Assembly (NCBI GenBank): GCA_037042915.1
Contig: CM073193.1
Span: 5,332,001 to 5,396,000, forward strand
Source: Auricularia sp. M13
Lineage: Eukaryota > Basidiomycota > Agaricomycetes > Auriculariales > Auriculariaceae
Length of the DNA stretch: 64,000 bases
Direction: 5' to 3'
The notes under the pieces were generated by a model. It saw only the letters and a list, made by a program, of their open reading frames with translations. It was not told where the DNA came from and did not search any database. Position 1 is the first letter of the stretch; the number at the start of each line of letters is the position of its first letter. The translations under genes were made by a program, and so were the position numbers. Below are positions 42,636-52,947 of this stretch, piece by piece.

Positions 42636-45600
42636 ATGTGCGGGCAGGGTGCACTGGCCCTGCCGGCGAGAAGAGCAGTGCAACCAAGAAGTAACACAGC
42701 AAGATATAACCTTAGGTCGCAAAGCAAACGGTTCGGATCGGAACCCCGTGGTGCTGGAACGGCGGATGATGTGCCCGCTACGTCCGCAGTGGATGAAGGT
42801 GCCGGGGTCAAGGACAGCGGGCTTTCAGGAACACCGGGCTCTGCGAGCCCATGCGCAATTGCGCAAACACGGGCCTCTGCCCATGAGTCTGGCGGATATG
42901 ACCGCCGAGTAGAGAACGCGGAAGGACGCGATGCAGATGCTCACAACAGAATCTCTGCATCGAGAGCCGCTAAGACGCCGGAATTCGCGCATGCCACCTC
43001 TGCAAATTCCACGCGGGATGCACATACGACACCAGATCTCAACGCACGCGCGTCTGCATCTCCTGGCGCAAGAGATGAGTACATCGCGACACCGAGCTCG
43101 TGGCGGGAGTCGCCAGAGACATGTCCGCACGAACAATCAGACGACGAAGTACCAGTCAGTGGCATGCCGAGAGAAGCACATCCAGACCGTGTACATCTCA
43201 TGACGAGCTACAAGCGGACACGAGCGTGTCTCAAATTAGCTTCTGAAAACATGAGAGGCCGGGGCTCCAGATCTATACCTGGGAATAGGAAGTGGAAACG
43301 CATTGCGGAAGATATGCGAAGGCAAAAGATAGGCGTCATGGCCTTGCAGGAGACTCATCTGTCTCAGGAGCACGTGGAGGTCATCCATAAACTGCATGGG
43401 CACATCGTGGTCATCAATTCCCAGCTTCCATCCAACCCCACGGGTGCCGGAGGTGTTGCAATAGTACTGAACAAGTTGGTCACGAATTACCTCTCGGTCA
43501 AATCACAGGTCCTGGTCCCAGGCCGAGCGATTGTTGTAACACTAAATTGGCATCGAGGTGATGACATCTCCATAATGGCAGTATATGCGCCCACGGACAA
43601 GAAAGAGAACGAGGGCTTCTGGTCCGACATCAAGAACAAGATAAAAAGGTCGAAAGGCACCATTCCCAAGCCAGATGTTGTGTTGGGCGACTTTAATATG
43701 GTGGAGGATCCTCTGGATAGATTCCCTGCGCGGCTGACACCCATTGACAACCCGCACTCATTCTATGAGCTCAAAAGATTCCTGTCTCTAACTGACGGAT
43801 GGCGGGAAACTTTCCCAGACAGTGTAGAATGGACATGGAGGAATAGCACCAGATCGGCCATGTCACGCATCGATAGGATCTATCTGACTAGGGCGCTCGC
43901 GCAGGCGAGCCGACGATGGGATATCCAGATGTCAGACCTAACTATCGACGACCATAGTAGGACCACAGTTGAGGTTGTAAACCTGGAAATGCCTGAGATT
44001 GGCCCAGGACGATGGTCTATGCAACCGAACTTGGCAAAAGACAAGAATCTCCTGAGAGCAGTGGACGGGCTAGGCAAGCAGGCATTGCGAGAGATCGCCG
44101 AGGTGAATGCGCAAGGTAGGTCGCAGTCGCGCAATGCTCAGACCATCTGGAAGTCGCTAAAAGACCGGATACGGACCCTGGCTCAGAAAAGGGCGAGGGA
44201 GCTGAATTGCACAAGGAACTCAAAAATCGCCCTGAAAGTAGCAGAGAGGCAGGCGGTGATTGCCACGGTACGAGCAGCGACGTCGCCGGACGATGAAGCC
44301 GAGTCGCGACAGCGACTGAAGACAATCGAGCGCGAGATCCATAGACTACAAGAGTCGACGCATGAGGACATCTTCAAGAATAGGAAGGACCGCGCGTGGC
44401 TGGAGGCTGAGACGATGCACAAATCCTGGTTCCGCTGGGCCAAGGAGAACAAGCCTCGTGACACCTTCGTCTCGTTGCGCAGGCAAGGAGAGGGCCGTCC
44501 AGGATATGCGAACGACTCGCGCACGATGGCAGAGGTCGCCAAAGAGTATCACGACGCCATACAGTACGTTGACTTGGCGGTGGATGCGCAAAGGCGTGAG
44601 GAGGCAACTCTCGAAGTCCTAAAACATGTGGAGCGCAGGGCAGACAATACCGCGAAGTGCGAGCTGCAGGCGTCGATAACCAGGGCGGATGTTATTGAAT
44701 CCATCGCCACGAGTAAGGCCGGCAGCGCAGCGGGAGTTGATGGGCTCGTATACGAACTCTGGAAAGAGCTCGTTCGTCTACACAAAGAATCGGCGCGCGC
44801 GTCTGCCCCGTGGGTGGACATCGCGCAGCTGCTCACGGAGGTTTACACGGACATTGAACGCCATGGTATCTCGGACGGGACGGAATTCTCGATCGGTTGG
44901 CTGTGCCCCCTCTATAAGAAGGGTGATAGGTGTGAGATCTCCAACTATAGGCCAATTACGCTTTTGAATACTGACTACAAAATTTACACTAAAGCGCTGG
45001 CGCTCAAATTGGCACGTGCGGCGCCGAGGCTCATACATGAATCGCAAGCGGGATTTGTACGAGGCCGAAGCATTGCGGAACAGACCAAAATTTCCTCTCT
45101 AATACTGGACTATGCTGAAGCCTACGAAGAGAACGGAATGATAGTTGCCCTCGACCAGGAGAAAGCATACGATAGGATTCGGCATGACTACCTTGGACGC
45201 GTCCTCCGCGAATTCGATCTACCGGAATCCTTTGTGAGAACAATTGAGAGGCTGTATGAAAACGCGCACACGACGGTGATGATTAACGGCTGCATGAGCA
45301 CGAGCTTCGCGGTCTCACGGGGAGTTCGCCAGGGCGACCCTCTGTCGTGCTTATTATTCAACCTAGCCATCGAGCCCTTGCCGGCGATGCTGAGACAGTC
45401 GAATCTGCGCGGCTATGCAATTCCCGGGATGACGCAAAAATTAATAGCGACCCTATATGCTGATGACACCACAGTATACCTGGCAGACGATGACTCCTTC
45501 GACGAGCTCACTCGGATTCTCGAGACGTGGTGCCTGGCATCGGGCGCGAAGTTCAACACACGGAAGACTGAAATAATTCCCCTCGGGACGAAGGAACACC

Positions 45601-48600
45601 GACACCGGCTCTTAGAGACACGACGCATGCATCCAGACGCAGCCCCCCTGCCAGACGGAATACGCATAGCACGAGACGGAGAGCCCACTCGCATACTTGG
45701 TACATGGCCGGGAAATGAGGTCCGAGAGGCGAACGCCTGGTCGGTCATGATCGATCGGATTTCGGCATCGTTGGAGCGGTGGGAGAAGATAAGGCCGTCC
45801 ATGAACGGCCGGAGCATTATATCGCAAACGGTCATTGGAGGCTTCTCACAGTACCTGACGTCGGCACAGGGGATGCCAACGCGTGTAGAGAAGCTCCTGG
45901 ATAAGCTGACGTTGGACTTTGTATGGGGCGGAGGACGCACCCGCCCGGTGAACATGGCGACACTGCGGCGTGCAAAGGACAAAGGCGGTCTGAAGCTATT
46001 CCATGCTCACGAAAGGAATGAAGCCCAGTACATCACATGGGTCGGCGCATTTATGTCCCCCGTGAGCACTCGCCCGATATGGGCGTATATAGCAGGTGCG
46101 ATCTTCCAAGCCGCGACTATAGCGAGAGACAGAGCGCGCATTCCAACAGAACAGCGCGTGAATCCGTTCTACCAGAACTGGAAACCAAACACGCGAAGGC
46201 TGCCCTTTATCCTGCGTCAGATGCTGCGCGTAGCGCGGAAGTACGATTTGATTCTGGACGCCCCGTATGTTCCGCAGGAGCTGAGGGAGCAAATGCAGGT
46301 ATGGTCTCACCCGGCTCTCGGAACTACTGTACTCGCACGACCAAGTGTTCAGTGGCTGGCCGCGTGACATAAGATGCTGGCGAGTTCATGAGTTCAACCA
46401 CGTCTGGGACGCGTGACTGAACTGGGAAATGAGTTCATCAGCCTTGAAACTACTTCCGGGAATGCGGGGGTGCAGGCGGCGTGGTACGTGATGCACGACG
46501 TGGTGCGGCCGCCAATATACACATCGTGGTGCGGCCCCAGGTATAAATGCGCCGCACAGGCCAAACCACCTCAAGCCGACCCAGTCCCTGCTTTCTACCA
46601 CCATGAGCTCGACTGGAAACCCAGTTTTCCGTGCTGAGGAGTGGCTTGGACGCGGCAAGAAGTTTCCGCGTCCTACTCCGCTTCACATTTCTCGCGCTCT
46701 CGATGCTGTTCTCGAGATACCGCACGATGCTGCCATCGATATTCCGCACTCGAAGCAGCCACTTGCCTCCCTCTCTGGCTACCTCCTGCCCAAGCTCGAT
46801 ACCCGGAGTAACGCAACATTTATCTTCTCCGCGGAGCCTGCTCAGATCAATCTACACGAACTGCCGCATCTCCCAGTTCCCGCACATTCTGTTATTATCG
46901 AGCTCGAGCGCGCCGTTGGACAGGCCTGGTTTGACAAGAAGGAGTCCTTCATCTTGGCACACATTTCGAAGAAGCGGCTGCCGCTCTGGTGCATCAACTA
47001 TTGGTTCCACATAACCCCTGCCGTTCGCGCCGCTATGTCTTGCACTGCCGCTCTTGCGTGGTGTGAGTCCATTGGAGCAAAGGACGATGTTGAAACGCTT
47101 CTATGGAGTATTTCATGGGGTGAGCCAATTAGCTGGGCCGACGGAAATGGCTCTGTCGACGCCGGCAACCTTTGCAAGCGCTTACTCGGCGACCGCTGGA
47201 TCTGCGACTCTACCGTTGGCGCAATGCTCAGTCTCATTCAACAAGATCTCTCCACCACTTCTCCCGGCCTCAGAGCACTGATATGTCCGCCGACGTTTGC
47301 CAGCCAGTTGAGGCCAGATCACGGTTTCTTCAACACGTACAGCCAGAAGCGCGCCCCGATGCTCTTTCGTATCGGCACACAGCTGGCTTCAGGGGACCTG
47401 CAGGCACTGTATTACTCGCTTAACGTCGACGGCAACCACTGGGTAGCGATTGGGATAGAGCTTGCAACACAGAGCCTTCTTTTGGCGACTCGCTTGATCG
47501 GCCAGCACCAGCATCTCACCTAGATCTCGTTGAACGGTGGCTGGAAAAGCATGGGATCACGGGCCTCACTCGTAGCGTCATGCCGCATGCCACTCAGGAT
47601 GACGAGCACTCGTGTGGACCTGTGCATATCAATACGATTGCCCATCGAACGTTGCAAGTTCCACTCTGGCAATCAGCGCAGAAGGACACCATACGCGTGC
47701 ATTGGCTCCGTCGCATCATTCAGGCACACCTCACATCACAGATGACCAGACTGCGCCCTTTGCCTGTTGATACCAGTGGTACTCATAGCCAGCCACGGCC
47801 GAGCCCTGCACCACCGGCCCTATCGAAGGACACATCTGCATCGGCACCAGCAGAGGATGGGATCATTGATCTTGATACGCATACCCAGGTCCTCCTCCAC
47901 TTTGACGAAGAGCAAGTCCTTCAAAAGTGCTCATCGACTGACCTAGCTTCCTTAGTACCGCTCGCACCAGTCCCCGATGTGTTACCGCCGACAAAGGCGC
48001 AAACTTCTACCGCTATCGACGAAGCCAATGCTTCCCAGCCCTCAAGAGCCTCCACTTCGATGACCCGTAAATCCATCAACAAGCGCACTGATGCAGCTGT
48101 CATGGGCAGCGGGGTTGGCCTATTCAAGTTTATGAAGCCAGTCAGCCACGACGAATATCTGGCCCAATGTAAACGGACATCGGATGAGGAGCGGGAGCGC
48201 CGAGAGCAGCTGCGGGAGCAGAGGGAAGCGCAGCAGCAGGCAGCTGAGGAGCGTAAACGTGCGCTGGCGAGGATCCGCAAGCAGAACGAGCGCGAACGCG
48301 ATCGCCAACGCGACATTGCAGCTGGCATCCGGAGTGCTTCGACTGGCAAACTTTTGGTGCGCAGCAGCGTGTTTCCTGATGGGATGGGACTCATTATTGC
48401 ATTCAGAAACCCATGGAACTTCGAACAGATGAATCGAGCACAGCTGGCTTTGACGTTGCAGCAGCAAGTCGGCCGCTCCAGCAGCTCAAGTTGATTGAGC
48501 GTTCAGAGAACCCGCGCGCCCGACCAGCAAATCCGACCCAGCTTCGAGTCAGCAACTCAGCAGTCGCAAGTGCACCAACTGGGCAGCTCCATTTCTCTGG

Positions 48601-51600
48601 CAGCAAATCAAGGAAGTGGGCGACGCATGTCGGCCCAAGATGCGACCCAGCGAAATCCGTCGGCTCCTCGTCATGCGCAATCCAACACTGTTTGAGGACC
48701 TCACGACTCAGGTCATTGGCCGCATGATCGATCGACAGGTCAACCCACCAATCTGGAAACCCAAGTGGCTGCAGACAGTCGAACGGAACAGTGTGCGCCC
48801 TGGCGGTCATGTTAACAGGCAAAACATTCTCGTGCGTTATTGCTTTCACTGTTTTGCGCAACTGTGTACTCACACCCAGCAGGCTTCGTACCCATCCCTC
48901 TATTCGCGAATCGTGAAGACGTTCGAATCTTTGCGCACAACCGGCATCAGCCTCTCGATTCGCGACGCTCGTGGTATCATTATCGGGTTCATTGTGCACG
49001 ACCACCCGGAGATCTTTGATAAAAAGAACAGCGCCGGTGAGCACTTCCGTGCGACAGAGCGCTGGGTACAGAAGACCATGGCCAATGACTTGGGCTGGTC
49101 CAAGCGGACAGCAACACGCGCCGCGCAAAAGCTCCCAGAGAACCATGAAGATGCTCGCTTGCACTCGTTCCTGCGGCAGTCCATCAGCATACGCGACTAC
49201 GTGATCGCCGCTGCTCTTCGCGCGAACATAGATCAGACAATGGTGGTCATCCAGGACGGCGAGCAACTGACCTACAATCCACGAGGCGTTAAACAGGTTG
49301 CTGTTCTTGGCGTCGAGGAGAAGCGTGCCTTCACGGTGCTCGTCGGCATCACAGCCGCAGGCGCCCTGCTTCCCTTTCAAGTCATCATGAAGGGAAAATC
49401 AAAGGTCTCGATTCCAACCCCAAGCGCACCGATGTGGCAGGACGCCATGGACCTGGGCTTCCATTTTGCCTGGTCGAACACGGACACGCACTGGAGCACG
49501 CAACTCACCATGCGCCAGTACGTCGAGAAGATTCTCGTACCCCACTTCCAGAGCGTCAAACGCAAGCTGGGTCTTGATGTCGAACAGGAGTGCATTCTCC
49601 AGCTCGACTGTTGGTCGGTCCATCGGTCAGTCGAGTTCCGAGAGTGGATGAAGAAGACGTACCCATGGATCAAGCTCGATTTTGTCCCGGGCGGTTGCAC
49701 AGGAATTTGGCAGCCTTGCGACGTTGGCATTCAGCGCGCTTTGAAGCATGTGATTCGCCGTTGCCAGCATGCGGATGTCGTCGAAGAGACGTACAACGCA
49801 TTGGAAAGCGGCATTGCCCCGGAAGACATCAAGCTCGATACGACCTTGCCTGTGCTTCGTCAGCGCTCCGTTGGGTGGCTGGTGCAGGCTTACCACGAGA
49901 TGAACAACCCGGAAATTGTCAAGAAGGTGTGTATGCTGTTCTGCAATGAATAACGCTGATGACTGTCCAGGCGTTCGAGCTATGCCGCGTCGGCACGTTC
50001 AACCTGTCGCAGGAAAGTCTGACCAGCTATGACGCATTGCGGAAGTTGCGCGACGTACAAGAGAATCAGCCCGACCTCTGGGCCCAGCTCAGCCCTGCTA
50101 CGGCTAGAGTTCCTGACGTCGACGACGATGCAGGCGACAGCGGCCCTGTAGATGCAACCGATAAGCGGCTGGCCGACGTCTTGGAGGCAGCCTACCAGCA
50201 GGCCGATGTTGCCGTTGGCCGGGCTACCAAGACGCCTGTACAGCGTGCTAAGCAGGTGCAGAATCCCGATGTTGCCGATGCGGACCTTTCGGATGACGAT
50301 GCATATGATACGGATTCCGACGGCGGTGAAACTGATATCGAGACCGATGACAAGGGCACCCAAGCAGCACTCAAGCGCAAGCGGGATCCTGAGGACGAGC
50401 AGCGCAGTGACTCACGGCGGCCGAAGCGCAGGTGTGCCGGCAAGCCATCTGGCTGGTATGATGAGGACCGATGGTAAGAGCAGATTCCGGTTGCAGCCGT
50501 CGGTTACACCTGTATTATACGATTTTCCTCGTTTATTCCGGTTCACAATTGGACGAGTTCAGGTCCTAGTCGGACGCGTGACATCACGCTGCCTGAGTTC
50601 AGTTCAGGCGGGACTGTGACGCGTGACCGAACACTTGGTCGTGCGAGTACAGTATGCACATGTCCAGAGCCACTGGATATAGAATACGCTGTCTCAAAAC
50701 TCACCACGCAGTGGTGACCGTAGAGGATCTTGAGGAAATTGCTGAACAAGACGAAGCGGATCATGAGGACGAAGAGGGGTGCGAATGCGAGAACTGCGCG
50801 CAGGACCGACAGGAAGGGTGTAGGCACCCATTCAGATGCAGACAGGTAGCTGAGGACATACTGAGCTCGATCAGGGGTAAATGGAACACCACAGCAGTAG
50901 CCGCGCCAAGAAGTACGGAACTCTGGGACACCTTTGGCGAAGATCGCCAGACTGCGCTACGGGACGGCGAATTAGTGGTCTTTCAGCCGGCCCTCTCGCA
51001 GCCTGAAAGGCTAGAAGACCTCGCGCGGATTTGCGTCAAATCGTTCGCCGTGGGTGCGGCATCCGCGATGGAAATCGTGACGCGGGATGCTGGGACAGCG
51101 GAATTTCACCCGCGGCTCACCGACCCCATCCAGGTCATTGTCTGCGCAGGGATGAGCAACGACAACTCAGAACTAGCGCGAGGAGGCTTCACCATCCATT
51201 TTCCCGACGAAGAGCTCGACGATCACGATCAAGCGTGTAGCGGGACAGGCCAGACGTATCTGCGAAGTCTGGCGCTGGCAATTACGAAGACAGTAGAGCT
51301 GGTACCGGCGCACGCGCCGATGCATGTGATTATGACATCTCGAACGGTCATAGAGTGCCTTACTACCGGCCTGGAGCGACACGAGCGGGCAGGTTGGTTG
51401 GACATCCCAGAAGCGGCGTATGAGTTACGAGTCGCAGTGGCGGCGTTGCGTACACGGGCCGCAGAGACATCCTTCTACCACGTCGATAAGAAACGGCGGC
51501 GCGCCTGGCCGGCAGTGAAGACGACACAGGAACGCGCGACCCTTTTCGCGAAGTATGGCGACGAGAAGGAAGTTGCCACGGAGGTATACGAGAGATTTGA

Positions 51601-52426
51601 CAGGCCAGGTCTGGACGTGGTCGGCATTAGACAGAAGGCTGCGCATCGTGCTATCAGGCTGTCTAAGGAGGCGGAGGAACCCGTGCGGAAGCGGACAGCT
51701 CGCAACCTGGCAAGAGTCAAGGAGGATGTCGCCGCTATCGGGACATTCACTCCGTCCGACCGACAGATATGGGCGGGGGCGCGGAACAGAGACTTGCCCA
51801 GGTCAATCCGAAACTTCCTATGGAAATGCTTGCATGATGCTCACAAGATTGGTTACTACTTTGCGAAAATGCCTGAACCTTGGAAAAGTTACGCCGAATG
51901 CCCCACGTGTCACGTGACTGAGTCTATGGAACACGTTCTCCTACACTGCCCGGACTCCAAACAAGAAACGATATGGAAGTTGGTACGAGTTTTCCTGCTG
52001 CACAAGAAGATTGACGTGGCCATCACTTTCGGCCTCATACTCGGGTGCGCAAACGTGCGGTTGCCAGGACTGCTCAGTGATCGGGATCTCGCGCGAGAGC
52101 GCTCCTTCCGAATAGTTGTAGCGGAATCTGCATTCCTAGCTTGGAAGATAAGATGCGAGAAACGTCTCGGTCATCCAGATGACCCAGACTGGTGCCTGAG
52201 CGCCGAGAATGTGCGGGCACGATGGATTGGAATGATGAAGGAATGTGTGTTACGAGACCATAGAATGGCTCGGCGCGACAAGAAGCGCCCGATGATGCCC
52301 TGGCTCGCGTGGGCAACGTGGCGCGACATGTTAGGTTCCAAAACGTGGAACATAAGCACAACGTTGGAACGACTCGGAGTTTTAGTGGGTACAGGATCCT
52401 CACACGATGCAGCTGGAATAGGATGA
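42636..52426 (+). CDS. LINE-B ORF2: endonuclease, reverse transcriptase, RNase H-like; interrupted
   Basis: The polymerase gene of LINE-B, split by a DNA transposon at 46327-50652. The open frame runs from 42636 (GTG; the true start is uncertain). The endonuclease (about residues 195-440) has LKLASENMRGRG, MALQETHLS, VVLGDFNMVEDP, SRIDRIYLT and IDDHSRT. The reverse transcriptase (about 690-980) has SAAGVDGLVYELW, NYRPITLLNTDYK, VALDQEKAYDRI, GVRQGDPLSCLLF and LYADDTTVYL. Coding resumes at 50655 in the same frame, with one TA of the duplication removed. It continues through the cysteine cluster CECENCAQDRQEGC ending HPFRC, an RNase H-like region (IVCAGMSND, MHVIMTSRTVIECL) and the terminal finger CPTCHVTESMEHVLLHCP. 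No other interruption is seen. Confidence 0.88.
46603..48494 (+). CDS. Ulp1-like cysteine protease gene of the DNA transposon
   Basis: The first frame, 46603-47523 (MSSTGNPVFRAEEWLGRGKK), reaches the catalytic His region NVDGNHWVAIGIE. Coding then continues in another frame with FGDSLDRPAPASHLDLVERW and the catalytic Cys region QDDEHSCGPVHINTI, so His, Asp (GDSL) and Cys of a C48 protease are all present. The switch near 47460-47480 is a one-base frameshift or a sequence error; no good intron signals were found. The C-terminal half is a charged coiled coil (ERERREQLREQREAQQQA) preceded by GLFKFMKPVSHDEYLAQC, as in related transposon proteins of mushrooms. It may process SUMO-like conjugates or element proteins; that is inference. 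Confidence 0.7.
48640..49953 (+). CDS. DDE_1-type transposase
   Basis: About 437 residues from ATG 48640 (MRPSEIRRLLVMRNPTLFED); the frame is open from GTG 48616 and may be spliced to upstream coding. The N-terminal 180 residues are helical, with TERWVQKTMANDLGWSKRTA suggesting a helix-turn-helix-like part. The catalytic core has IDQTMVVIQDGEQLTYN (first acid region), CILQLDCWSVHRS (second Asp) and GCTGIWQPCDVGIQRALKH (third Asp), the DDE/D order of the DDE_1 superfamily. It cuts and rejoins the element ends; TA duplications fit this family. A following frame, 49959-50477, starting FELCRVGTFNLSQESL, has an acidic and basic tail ending RRPKRRCAGKPSGWYD and is probably its C-terminus after an intron or frame change. 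Confidence 0.8.
   Translation: MRPSEIRRLLVMRNPTLFEDLTTQVIGRMIDRQVNPPIWKPKWLQTVERNSVRPGGHVNRQNILVRYCFHCFAQLCTHTQQASYPSLYSRIVKTFESLRTTGISLSIRDARGIIIGFIVHDHPEIFDKKNSAGEHFRATERWVQKTMANDLGWSKRTATRAAQKLPENHEDARLHSFLRQSISIRDYVIAAALRANIDQTMVVIQDGEQLTYNPRGVKQVAVLGVEEKRAFTVLVGITAAGALLPFQVIMKGKSKVSIPTPSAPMWQDAMDLGFHFAWSNTDTHWSTQLTMRQYVEKILVPHFQSVKRKLGLDVEQECILQLDCWSVHRSVEFREWMKKTYPWIKLDFVPGGCTGIWQPCDVGIQRALKHVIRRCQHADVVEETYNALESGIAPEDIKLDTTLPVLRQRSVGWLVQAYHEMNNPEIVKKVCMLFCNE
49959..50477 (+). CDS. C-terminal extension of the DDE transposase
   Basis: A 172-codon frame directly after the transposase stop, in another frame. It is acidic (DADLSDDDAYDTDSDGGETD) and ends in a nuclear-localisation-like KRKRDPEDEQ and RRPKRRC. 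Joining to the transposase needs a short intron or a frame change around 49945-49975. Confidence 0.5.
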   Translation: MTVQAFELCRVGTFNLSQESLTSYDALRKLRDVQENQPDLWAQLSPATARVPDVDDDAGDSGPVDATDKRLADVLEAAYQQADVAVGRATKTPVQRAKQVQNPDVADADLSDDDAYDTDSDGGETDIETDDKGTQAALKRKRDPEDEQRSDSRRPKRRCAGKPSGWYDEDRW

Positions 52427-52605
52427 TCAGCCAGGATTCAAGCCCCACACTGCCTCACTGGCGTGTTAAGTGCTATTTCTCCGAGGGGAGGTGTCTGTCT
52501 TCTTTCGAGGGCGGCCGTAACGGCTACCCCAACCAGCATGCGTGGCAACACGCATACGAAGGTACCCTGGGTTACTATGTGATTGCAGGATCTTTGACGC
52601 TCCAC

Positions 52606-52609
52606 AAAA

Positions 52610-52637
<28 letters not shown>
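52606..52637 (+). repeat. A-run and (TA)n tail of LINE-B
   Basis: Eight A followed by alternating AT, running directly into the right duplication copy. It marks the 3' end of LINE-B. The AT repeat merges with the TATA of the duplication, so the exact boundary can move by a few bases. Confidence 0.75.
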
Positions 52638-52646
<9 letters not shown>

Positions 52647-52652
52647 GCACCT
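52638..52652 (+). repeat. Target-site duplication of LINE-B, right copy
   Basis: TATATAAAGGCACCT, as at 31538-31552. The first four or five bases are less informative because the tail is itself AT-repeated. Confidence 0.65.
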
Positions 52653-52667
52653 TTTGCCCGCAAGGGC

Positions 52668-52838
52668 ATGTTCACATTCAGAGCTTCATGCTCGTCTCCA
52701 GCCGTCAAGACACCAAAGTTCCCAACCTGTGCAGGTATGCAACCTTCTTCCTATATACATGTCTTTGTCCTGACCACTGCCCCTGCAGATGATGACTGTC
52801 TGCAGCAGCCGTGTATTGGGATCACGGTCACATCATGA
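52668..52838 (+). CDS. Small two-exon gene separated from its TATA box
   Basis: Predicted exons 52668-52734 and 52789-52838, with a 54-nt intron (GTATGC donor, CTGAC branch, CTGCAG acceptor), give 38 residues (MFTFRASCSSPAVKTPKFPT and DDDCLQQPCIGITVTS). Four cysteines are present; no family recognised. Before LINE-B inserted, TATATAAA would have lain only about 20-25 bp upstream of this ATG, which is close for a start codon, so the real start may be further on. Tentative. Confidence 0.3.
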   Translation: MFTFRASCSSPAVKTPKFPTCAGMQPSSYIHVFVLTTAPADDDCLQQPCIGITVTS

Positions 52839-52947
52839 GAGAATGTGGTGTAAATTACTGATTAGTATTAGTATTGCCCAAATTGACTCTTGTTGATGTT
52901 CTTGTCACGTCACTGTAAATGCTGGGAATGGCACATGGGAAAGCCTT

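Larger units (their letters stand above)
46327..50652 (+). mobile_element. pogo/Tc1-like DNA transposon with Ulp1 and DDE genes (4.3 kb)
   Basis: The terminal inverted repeats begin CTGTACTCGCACGACCAAGT at 46327 and, inverted, at 50652. They are identical over 24 bp and then one mismatch. The element is flanked by TA at 46325-46326 and 50653-50654, the target duplication of Tc1/mariner/pogo elements. Inside are a Ulp1-like protease region (46603-48494) and a DDE transposase (48640-49953 and beyond). Subterminal GACGCGTGAC words occur at 46408, 50573 and 50618, perhaps transposase-binding sites. Inserted in LINE-B ORF2. Confidence 0.85.
31553..52637 (+). mobile_element. LINE-B, very large non-LTR retrotransposon carrying nested insertions
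   Basis: Delimited by the 15-bp duplication at 31538-31552 and 52638-52652. The 5' end (GGGGGGCTTCTTCCGG) resembles that of LINE-A (GGGGTTCTTGCCCCCGG), and the 3' end is an A-rich, (TA)n tail. It contains ORF1 (35124-42026) and ORF2 (42636-52426), homologous in layout to LINE-A but GC-rich and well diverged. An LTR element (37020-41338) lies in ORF1 and a DNA transposon (46327-50652) in ORF2. Without those the unit is about 12.4 kb, against 7.6 kb for LINE-A. The excess is mainly a 3.6-kb leader with two zinc-finger genes. The 5' boundary depends on the duplication; if that match is chance, the LINE starts nearer 35.0 kb. Confidence 0.65.

Noticed and set aside
52606-52642. Independent (TA)n microsatellite
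   Set aside because: It follows eight A directly at the end of LINE-B and merges with the duplication copy, so it is better explained as the LINE tail.
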